Below, piece after piece: positions 51,715 to 58,612 of a DNA stretch of 64,000 nt. The notes beneath the pieces were generated by a model, which saw only the letters and a program-made list of their open reading frames with translations, was not told the origin of the DNA and ran no database searches. The first letter of the stretch is position 1. Every line of letters begins with the position of its first letter. The position numbers and the translations under genes are program-made. Location of the stretch: assembly GCA_018336015.1 (NCBI GenBank), contig JAGXQZ010000105.1, positions 62,001 to 126,000 on the forward strand, given 5' to 3'. The stretch is from Algoriphagus sp. Lineage in GTDB: Bacteria; Bacteroidota; Bacteroidia; Cytophagales; Cyclobacteriaceae.

Positions 51715-52260
51715 TTATTTAGGGCCTTTCGATCCTTTTGAGCCTTTGTTGTATTGCTCCATGCCGGGAATGTTGGTTTTTTCCGAGAGCATGTTTAGGT
51801 CATCATAGGTAAAGCTTCCCAACATGGAAATCAGGGAGAAGCTTTTGGTATCTCCCGAGATCATGGTCAATTCCTTAATTAGCCCACCTTCTTCTCGGAT
51901 CATAAATTTTAAGCTGCTCCCTTTGTCCTGCACATCCATGAGCTCCTCATACCTATTTCGGCTGAGCGTACTCATGGCTTCGGTGTAAAGCGTTTTGCCA
52001 TTTACTTCTTCAGAAGAGAGGATGCGGATACCTTTGATTTTTCCGATCAAGGCTCCAAGCTGCTCTGCATCCTTGTCGCCTTCTGCATTGTTTTTCAGAA
52101 ATCCTCCGGCCATCTGCATCATTTTGGGTGAGATGTACACCCTTGAGAAACGCTCATCTTCCATGTATTTGGAAAAAAAGCGCTGGATAGCATCTTCCTG
52201 AGCAAAAGCCTGAAGGCCTATTCCTAGAGCCAAAATGGCTAATAATAAGATCTTTTTCAT
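51715..52260 (-). CDS. DUF4252 protein (first of the operon)
   Basis: A 181-residue exported protein with signal peptide ending AFAQ. DERFSRVYISPKMMQMAGG, KGIRILSS and FSLISMLGSFTYDDLNML match the family. The C-terminus is a low-complexity tail KGSKGSKGPK, absent from the paralogue. Its start overlaps the anti-sigma stop by four bases. Confidence 0.84.
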   Translation of the reverse strand: MKKILLLAILALGIGLQAFAQEDAIQRFFSKYMEDERFSRVYISPKMMQMAGGFLKNNAEGDKDAEQLGALIGKIKGIRILSSEEVNGKTLYTEAMSTLSRNRYEELMDVQDKGSSLKFMIREEGGLIKELTMISGDTKSFSLISMLGSFTYDDLNMLSEKTNIPGMEQYNKGSKGSKGPK

Positions 52261-52691
52261 TTTTGTGATGTCGTTTGAAACAGCTGATTTGTTGTGTTGA
52301 GGTACTTTAGGTCATTGAGCGGCTGCATCTGTTCTTGACCTTTGGAGAGGTTGGTTTGGATCAGTGCCAAAGCTTCCATCACCTGTTGATAGGCGAGTTC
52401 TTCTTGCTTTTTTTGCTCATAATCCTGCCATACCCAAGCGGCACTTGCCAGCAAGGCGATCGAAGCTGCCCAACCTAACCACTGGATTCGGATGGTTCGA
52501 ATTCGTTTTTGTTCTGGCAATTTGACCTTTTGGGGAACTTCATTTTTGAAGTCTTCCAAGATTCCGAAAAGGGCTTTCTCTTTAGGATATCCATCAGCAG
52601 CCTTGAGGAGGGATTTAAGTTCTCTCTCTTCGTCGAGGCTGGTTTCTGCTTCCCAGTATTTTTCCAAAAGGATCTCTAATCTTGTTTTCAT
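52257..52691 (-). CDS. Putative anti-sigma factor
   Basis: A 144-residue protein with a helical N-terminal part (EILLEKYWEAETSLDEEREL, as in small anti-sigma cytosolic domains), one transmembrane segment (WLGWAASIALLASAAWVW, about 72-89) and a short outer tail. It would sequester the co-transcribed ECF sigma factor. Starts and stops overlap both neighbours by four bases (ATGA). Confidence 0.8.
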   Translation of the reverse strand: MKTRLEILLEKYWEAETSLDEERELKSLLKAADGYPKEKALFGILEDFKNEVPQKVKLPEQKRIRTIRIQWLGWAASIALLASAAWVWQDYEQKKQEELAYQQVMEALALIQTNLSKGQEQMQPLNDLKYLNTTNQLFQTTSQK

Positions 52692-53179
52692 CGGTTGATT
52701 CCTTGGTGGACTAATTTTTCTCTTACACTTTTTCTTGCTCTGTGGAGGTTGATTTTGACTTGCTCCAGTGTGATTTCCAGCTGTGTCGCAATCTCTTCAT
52801 AGCTCATTTCTTCCACTTCGCGGAGGAGGAAAATCTCCTTCTGCTTCTGAGGAAGTAGGTCGACCAATGTGAAAATGTGCCTTTCCTGATCGCTACTGTC
52901 CAAGCCGTGGCTTTCAGGTTGAGGGAGTTCTTCGGTTCCTTCCAGTCCGGTCAATCTGTTTGTTTTCCGGTAGTGCATCAGGGTTTCGTTTTTTAGGCTT
53001 TTGACTAGCCAGCCACCGAGATTGGGATGGCTTTCCAGTTCCGTCTGACGCTCCACGGTTTTGGTGAAGACATTTTGAAGCAGATCCTCAGACAGGTCAC
53101 GATCTTTGGTCCATAGGTAGACCATCCGATACAGCCTTCCTCTCAAGGGCCAGATGTGTGCTTCGAAAAATGACTTCAT
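52688..53179 (-). CDS. ECF-type RNA polymerase sigma factor
   Basis: A 163-residue sigma-70 family factor. Region 2 contains WTKDRDLSEDLLQNVFTK, and region 4 ends FLLREVEEMSYEEIATQLEI followed by INLHRARKSVREKL. It is the first gene of a sigma / anti-sigma / DUF4252 / DUF4252 operon, so the two secreted proteins may be targets or sensors of this circuit. Upstream text GTAACTTTTT may be an ECF-type -35, which would imply autoregulation, but no matching -10 was found. Confidence 0.91.
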   Translation of the reverse strand: MKSFFEAHIWPLRGRLYRMVYLWTKDRDLSEDLLQNVFTKTVERQTELESHPNLGGWLVKSLKNETLMHYRKTNRLTGLEGTEELPQPESHGLDSSDQERHIFTLVDLLPQKQKEIFLLREVEEMSYEEIATQLEITLEQVKINLHRARKSVREKLVHQGINR

Positions 53180-53424
53180 TCAGGAAGATGATGTGCGAAA
53201 CAGGAAAAAGTTACAGCTGCGCGATTTTTTTTTCGATTTTTCCGAAAAAACCATTTCCAAAGGCCCATGTTATTCCTTGGTCATAAGGTTAAGGCTTGTG
53301 CAAACAGGTTAGATTGATTTTAAATTTCTTGAAAAATAGTATGCATGCAGACTATTTTATATTTTGGCAGTGATGAAAAAGGAAATCAACAAACCGAACT
53401 TCGCTGGGAAAAGGGCAAAAAAAA

Positions 53425-53448
53425 TCCCGATCCTTGGGGGGATCGGGA
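53425..53448 (-). terminator. tRNA-Phe terminator
   Basis: TCCCGATCC / GGATCGGGA 9-bp stem, followed on the minus strand by a run of T residues. Confidence 0.9.
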
Positions 53449-53451
53449 CCG

Positions 53452-53524
53452 TGGTGATAAGTGGACTCGAACCACCGACTCACGGATTTTCAGTCCGATG
53501 CTCTACCAACTGAGCTATATCACC
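53452..53524 (-). tRNA. tRNA-Phe (anticodon GAA)
   Basis: A 73-nt cloverleaf on the minus strand. The acceptor GGTGATA pairs with TATCACC, with discriminator A. The D arm has AGCTCAGTTGGTAGAGC, the anticodon loop is CTGAAAA and the T arm is GTGGTTCGAGTCCAC. The 3' CCA is not encoded. Confidence 0.97.
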
Positions 53525-53540
53525 ATCGTTTAAAGTGTTG

Positions 53541-53571
53541 CAAAGGTAGAAAAATGAGTATTCCCTACAAA
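53541..53571 (-). promoter_or_regulatory. Promoter of tRNA-Phe (TTTG-N19-TAnnTTTG)
   Basis: On the minus strand: TTTG (complement of 53568-53571), 19 bases, then TACCTTTG (complement of 53541-53548). This is an exact match to the Bacteroidota promoter, 16 bp before the tRNA start. Confidence 0.85.
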
Positions 53572-53626
53572 TCCTTTTCAGAAAAAATAGACCCAAATTT
53601 TACAAAAACCAGTTAATCCGATCAAT

Positions 53627-54961
53627 ATGAGCATTTTACCACAACTCGCTTTTGTCCTCATTTTGGGTGTTGCGGGCTATATTTTGAGCAAAAGGATCCA
53701 ATTTCTCCGGAGAAACATCCTGCTCGGTAAGGCTGAGACCCGCAACGACCAATCTGAAAATCGCTGGAAGACGATGCTTCTGGTAGCCTTCGGTCAGCAG
53801 AAAATGTTTTCCAGAATTGTTCCTGCTTTCCTACACTTATTAATATACGTGGGTTTCCTCGTGATCAATTTGGAAGTACTCGAATTCGTCTTGGATGGGC
53901 TATTGGGGACGCACCGTCTATTTGCTCCGTTACTTGGAAGTGCCTACACGGTAGCGATCAATATGTTTGAATTTCTTGCTGTAGCGGTTTTAGTTTCTTG
54001 TGTGGCTTTCCTGATCCGCAGAAATGTGATGAAAGTCGAGCGATTCGCCAAGCCGGAGTTGAAAGGTTGGGCTACCTTGGACGCCAATCTGATTTTGGTG
54101 ATTGAGATCATCTTGATGTTTGCCATTTTGACGATGAATGCCACAGATCAGCTTTTGGCGACAAGAGGAGACGAGCATTATTTGGCTCTAGGGACCCTGT
54201 TTTTCAGCAGTCTGCTGCAGCCTTTGTTTGAAGGATTTTCCAACGGTGCCTTGGTAGCTATCGAGCGATTTGCTTGGTGGTTTCACATTGTGGGAATTTT
54301 GGCTTTCGCAGTGTATGTCACTTATTCCAAACACTTACACATTTTCTTGGCTTTCCCCAATACTTGGTATTCCAACCTGAAAGCTAAAGGCGAAATGCAA
54401 AACATGCCTGAAGTGACCCATGAAGTGAACATGATGCTTGGAATCCCGGTGGAAACTCCTGCAGCTCCACCGGCAGAAATCGGTCGATTTGGTGCCAAAG
54501 ACATCAATGACCTGAGCTGGATTAATGTGCTCAATGCCTACTCCTGCACCGAGTGCGGTCGCTGTACGTCGGAGTGCCCTGCGAATTTGACAGGGAAAAA
54601 GCTCTCCCCAAGAAAAATCATGATGGATGTGCGTGACCGAGCAGAGGAAGTAGGAAAAAGCATCGATGCAGGAGGTCCGGGATTGGCGGATGGCAAATCA
54701 CTCCTGGGAGACTACATCACCAAAGAAGAAATCAATGCCTGCACGAGCTGTAATGCCTGTGTGGAAGCCTGTCCAGTCAACATCGATCCGCTTTCGATTA
54801 TCCTCCAGCTTCGCCGCTATGTGGCCATGGAAGAGTCCGGTACTCCGGCTCAATGGAACTCCATGTTTCAAAATATGGAAACCAGCTTCTCTCCTTGGAA
54901 ATTCAGCCCTTCTGACCGCTTCAACTGGGCTGATAAAGTGAAAGATGAGGAAATGAAATAG
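53627..54961 (+). CDS. Membrane (Fe-S) protein, HdrC/NarI-like electron carrier
   Basis: A 444-residue protein. Five or so N-terminal transmembrane helices carry His residues (FLHLLIYVGF, WWFHIVGILAF, SKHLHIFLAF) of the type that bind haem b in NarI-like cytochromes. Two ferredoxin motifs follow: CTECGRCTSECPAN and CTSCNACVEACPVN near residues 307 and 375. It probably passes electrons between quinone and the soluble partner encoded next. The electron donor is unknown. Confidence 0.88.
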   Translation: MSILPQLAFVLILGVAGYILSKRIQFLRRNILLGKAETRNDQSENRWKTMLLVAFGQQKMFSRIVPAFLHLLIYVGFLVINLEVLEFVLDGLLGTHRLFAPLLGSAYTVAINMFEFLAVAVLVSCVAFLIRRNVMKVERFAKPELKGWATLDANLILVIEIILMFAILTMNATDQLLATRGDEHYLALGTLFFSSLLQPLFEGFSNGALVAIERFAWWFHIVGILAFAVYVTYSKHLHIFLAFPNTWYSNLKAKGEMQNMPEVTHEVNMMLGIPVETPAAPPAEIGRFGAKDINDLSWINVLNAYSCTECGRCTSECPANLTGKKLSPRKIMMDVRDRAEEVGKSIDAGGPGLADGKSLLGDYITKEEINACTSCNACVEACPVNIDPLSIILQLRRYVAMEESGTPAQWNSMFQNMETSFSPWKFSPSDRFNWADKVKDEEMK

Positions 54962-55081
54962 GAGAATGTCCGATGTCGGATGACTGATGTCCGATGAAAT
55001 CAGGAAAGTTGAATTTCAAGGAAAGGTCAAAAGCTTCTCAGCCCCTCGTAAATCGTAATTCTAAAATCGTAAATCCAAATT

Positions 55082-55873
55082 ATGTCTACATACAAAGTCC
55101 CTACCATGGCCGAAATGGCCTCTAACGGCCAAACCCCAGAAGTACTTTTTTGGGTGGGGTGCGCCGGTTCATTTGACGAACGCTACAAGGCCGTCACGCA
55201 GGCTTTTGTGAAAATATTGAACAAAGTCGGAGTTAGCTTTGCGGTCCTCGGACCCGAAGAGACTTGCACTGGAGATCCGGCCCGCCGTGCCGGAAATGAG
55301 TTTCTCTTCCAAATGCAAGCGGTAGCCAATATCCAAGTCATGAACGGTTACGAAGTCAAAAAAGTCGTGACGGCATGTCCTCATTGCTTCAATACCATCA
55401 AAAATGAATATCCTGCCTTGGGAGGAAATTATGAAGTGATCCACCATTCCCAGTTTCTCCAGCAGTTGATCAATGAAGGCAAAGTAAGATTGCAGGGTGG
55501 GGGTGAGTTTAAAGGAAAGAAGATAACCTTTCACGATTCCTGCTACCTCGGTCGGGCAAACAATGTCTATGAGGCCCCACGTGAAGTCATCAAAGCGCTC
55601 GATGTGGAGCTTGTCGAAATGAAGCGCTGCAAAACCAAGGGCTTGTGCTGTGGAGCCGGCGGGGCACAGATGTTTAAGGAGCCGGAAGCAGGCAAAAAAG
55701 ACATCAACATCGAGCGTACCGAGGAGGCCTTGGCTACCGGAGCGCAAGCGATTGCAGTAGGTTGTCCGTTTTGCCTGACCATGATGATGGATGGCGTCAA
55801 AAACAAGAACCGGGAAAATGATGTCCAAGTGTATGACCTTTCCGAAATGATTGCCAAAGAAATGGGCATTTAG
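55082..55873 (+). CDS. HdrB/GlpC-like (Fe-S) protein with CCG motifs
   Basis: A 263-residue protein with two cysteine-rich CCG repeats. The first includes VGCAGSFDERY, EETCTGDPARRAGNE and ACPHCFNT; the second includes HDSCYLGRANN, CKTKGLCCGAGGAQMF and GCPFCLTMMM. These bind a non-cubane [4Fe-4S] cluster in heterodisulfide-reductase-like enzymes. It partners with the upstream membrane protein across a 120-bp repeat-containing gap (TCCGATGTCGGATGACTGA, CGTAAATCGTAATTC). Confidence 0.9.
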   Translation: MSTYKVPTMAEMASNGQTPEVLFWVGCAGSFDERYKAVTQAFVKILNKVGVSFAVLGPEETCTGDPARRAGNEFLFQMQAVANIQVMNGYEVKKVVTACPHCFNTIKNEYPALGGNYEVIHHSQFLQQLINEGKVRLQGGGEFKGKKITFHDSCYLGRANNVYEAPREVIKALDVELVEMKRCKTKGLCCGAGGAQMFKEPEAGKKDINIERTEEALATGAQAIAVGCPFCLTMMMDGVKNKNRENDVQVYDLSEMIAKEMGI

Positions 55874-55951
55874 AAATCCTAAGTTTGAATCAATTCAACC
55901 CTTTTTGCCGTTATGCAGAAAGGGTTTTTCTTTGAAAAAATATTCCACCTT

Positions 55952-56440
55952 ATGCTTCTTCCATTTAACCAACTGCCCGACTATTCAAGAGTATGGGTCT
56001 ATCAGGCCGAGCGAAAGCTAACTGAGCAGGAATTAGAATTAGTCAGGCATCGACTTTCCCGTTTTTGTGAAGGATGGAACACGCATGGAAATGGCATGCC
56101 AACCTCTTTTGAATTATTTGATAGCCAGATTTTGGTTTTGGCAGTAGACGAAAGTGGATTGGGAGCGAGCGGTTGCTCCATCGATAGTTCGGTAAGGGTT
56201 CTCAGAGAATTGGAATCACAGCTTGGAATTAATCTGACAGACCAGGGAAAAGTAAGTGTTCGCAATTCCAACGGAGACTTAAAGGTATTTCCGGCTTTGG
56301 GCCTAAAAAGCAAAGTCCAGGCTGGAGAGTTGACCATGGAGCAAGAAGTAATCAATCCGATGATTCGAACTAAAGCCGATCTTCACCAGCTTTGGCAGCC
56401 TGTCCGAAATAGCTGGTTGAACAAATACTTTCCAAATTAA
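55952..56440 (+). CDS. Conserved Bacteroidota protein, about 160 residues (often mislabelled ABC transporter ATPase)
   Basis: A 162-residue cytosolic protein with MLLPFNQLPDYSRVWVYQAER at the start and the hallmark ILVLAVDESGLGASGCSIDSSVR near residue 70 (split over 68-92). It has no Walker motifs, so an ATPase label would be wrong. The Cys in ASGCSID may be functional. Its role is unknown. ATG 55952 matches the family start. Confidence 0.78.
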   Translation: MLLPFNQLPDYSRVWVYQAERKLTEQELELVRHRLSRFCEGWNTHGNGMPTSFELFDSQILVLAVDESGLGASGCSIDSSVRVLRELESQLGINLTDQGKVSVRNSNGDLKVFPALGLKSKVQAGELTMEQEVINPMIRTKADLHQLWQPVRNSWLNKYFPN

Positions 56441-56478
56441 TTAGTAATATTCAGGACTAGACCTTCAATCGCCAGTAC

Positions 56479-58410
56479 ATGAAACAGTATTTTTTATGGA
56501 TTTCGACGTTTGCTCTCCTTGGCTTGGTAAGCTGCAAAAGCTTGGTCGAAAAAGGAGATAATCAATTTCTTTCTGGCCAGTATCACTATGCTATTTCCAC
56601 ATTTGGCCAAATCCTTCAAACCGATTCTACCAATCTAAAGGCCAATCAGACCATTGCCGAAAGCTACCGACTCTCCAATCGAATCGAAAAAGCAGAACCG
56701 TATTATCGCCAAGTGGTCGAGCAGGAACCCACATTTAACAATTACTTTTTCCTTGGCCAAAGCTTAAAAGCCCAGCAAAAGAATGCCGAGGCAAAAGAAG
56801 CCTTCGACAAAGCAAAGGGCTATACGTCTGATGAAAGTCTCCTTGCCCGAACCCAACGAGAAATTGAAGCTATCAAGCTAGCCGAAGGAATTTCAGATTA
56901 TTGGCCAAACCACGTGTTGGTAAATTTTAAGGAGCTGAATACCCAAGGAGCAGATTATGCCCCTGTTTTAAGTGAGGATTTCCTCTATTTCACCTCAGGG
57001 AGACAAGCTTCGGGAATCTATGCTGCTACAGGTACACCTTACCACAAGCTGTTTAGAACCAGAGCGGATGGGTTGAAAGTGGATGTATCTGGAGTGCAGG
57101 CATTACCTGAATTCAAGAATGAAGAAGGGTTGAATCAGGCAGCAATAGCTATCAGCCCGGACGGAAATACGATTATTTATGCCCGAGGAAACTCAACTTC
57201 TTCCAAAGATCTACCCGACGTAGCGCTATTTGCATCCTATTTTCGAGGAGCAGGATTTACCCAGCCGATCTGGATGCCTGTCAATGAAGATGAATATTGG
57301 TGGAATTCTACTCCGGCGTTTAGCCCGGATGGCTCCGAGCTTTATTTTGCCTCCAATAGACCCGGAGGATTTGGGGGGATAGACCTATACAAAGCTACCA
57401 AGTTGGCTAATGGAGATTTTGGAAATGCAGTGAACCTTGGCCCGACCATTAATACCCCGGGCAATGAAATGTTTCCACGACCTGCCCGAGATGGTAAGTT
57501 TTTCTTTGCCTCCGATGGACATCCCGGTTATGGAAAGCTCGATCTTTTTGTAGCTGAAAAAGACAATACTGGAGGGATGGTAATCAAAAACCTAGGTCAA
57601 AACTTCAACAGCAAGGATGATGACTTTGGGATTTTTTTCACTGAATATCCAAAAGCAGGCTTTATTTCTTCCAACCGTGAAGGTGGCGTTGGAGATGATG
57701 ACATTTACTTTTTCGAGGATAAAACCCCAAAACCAAAGATTGTCAACGTTCTCCTTAATGTATATACCAAGGAATCCAAAGGGGAGGGCACTCCGGCAGT
57801 ACTGTCTCAAGCCAGAGTAACTTTGTATGGTTCAGATAATAAGCAGCAGGGGGGTGACTTCTCCAATGCTCAAGGAAGAGTGAGATTTACCATGGCACCG
57901 GAGCAAGACTACACCATTATTGCTTCCAAGTCAGGGTATTTCTCCAAATCAATTCCATATACGACCAAAGGAAAAACTCCTGACCCGAAGACGCTGGTTC
58001 AAGAGGTTACCAATGTAACTTTAGATACCACCATCATTCTGGATCAGTTGATTTTGGAAAAAGCCATTGTGTTGGATAACATCTACTATGACTTGGACAA
58101 GGCAGAGATCCGTGCTGATGCAGCTGTCGAGTTGGATAAATTGGTAAAAATCCTCAAAGACAATCCCTCGATTCGAATCGAATTGAGTTCCCACACCGAC
58201 TCACGCTCCAGCGATGCTTATAACCTAAGCCTCTCCCAGAGAAGAGCTCAATCCGCTGTGGATTACATCGTTTCCCAAGGGATTGCTTCCGAGCGATTGG
58301 TGGCCAAAGGCTATGGGGAAAGTCAGCTGATCATCAAAGATGCCAAGACCGAAGAGGAGCATCAGACCAACCGACGAACCGAATTTAAAGTGATCGAGAT
58401 AAAGGAATAA
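56479..58410 (+). CDS. OmpA-family lipoprotein with TPR, WD40-like propeller and carboxypeptidase-like domains
   Basis: A 643-residue lipoprotein (lipobox LVSC, Cys 19). TPR helices occupy about 20-125, a PD40 propeller about 150-410 (SPDGNTIIYARGN, SPDGSELYFASNRPGGFGG, FASDGHPGYGKLDLF), and a carboxypeptidase-like beta domain about 420-510. The OmpA peptidoglycan-binding domain is at the end (IYYDLDKAEIRADAA, LSSHTDSRSSDAYNLSLSQRRA split). This order matches PorE of the type 9 secretion system and its paralogues; which it is cannot be told here. A strong terminator follows. Confidence 0.9.
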   Translation: MKQYFLWISTFALLGLVSCKSLVEKGDNQFLSGQYHYAISTFGQILQTDSTNLKANQTIAESYRLSNRIEKAEPYYRQVVEQEPTFNNYFFLGQSLKAQQKNAEAKEAFDKAKGYTSDESLLARTQREIEAIKLAEGISDYWPNHVLVNFKELNTQGADYAPVLSEDFLYFTSGRQASGIYAATGTPYHKLFRTRADGLKVDVSGVQALPEFKNEEGLNQAAIAISPDGNTIIYARGNSTSSKDLPDVALFASYFRGAGFTQPIWMPVNEDEYWWNSTPAFSPDGSELYFASNRPGGFGGIDLYKATKLANGDFGNAVNLGPTINTPGNEMFPRPARDGKFFFASDGHPGYGKLDLFVAEKDNTGGMVIKNLGQNFNSKDDDFGIFFTEYPKAGFISSNREGGVGDDDIYFFEDKTPKPKIVNVLLNVYTKESKGEGTPAVLSQARVTLYGSDNKQQGGDFSNAQGRVRFTMAPEQDYTIIASKSGYFSKSIPYTTKGKTPDPKTLVQEVTNVTLDTTIILDQLILEKAIVLDNIYYDLDKAEIRADAAVELDKLVKILKDNPSIRIELSSHTDSRSSDAYNLSLSQRRAQSAVDYIVSQGIASERLVAKGYGESQLIIKDAKTEEEHQTNRRTEFKVIEIKE

Positions 58411-58481
58411 AATGATATCTAGAAGCTAGAATCAAGACTCTTGAATAGTTCAGGTTTTTCAAGAAAAAGCCAAATAAATTG

Positions 58482-58525
58482 AAAGAATGCCACACGGATA
58501 AAAGATCTGTGTGGCATTCTTTTTT
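58482..58525 (+). terminator. Terminator after the OmpA-family gene
   Basis: AAAGAATGCCACAC / GTGTGGCATTCTTT 14-bp stem followed by T residues, 70 bp past the stop. Confidence 0.9.
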
Positions 58526-58612
58526 AGTTGGTCGAAGGGGAGTCTTTAGATTTTTGAGGTAAGAAAACCTTATCCGACTTCACATCTCTTTTTCATAAAG
58601 TCCTATTTAAGT

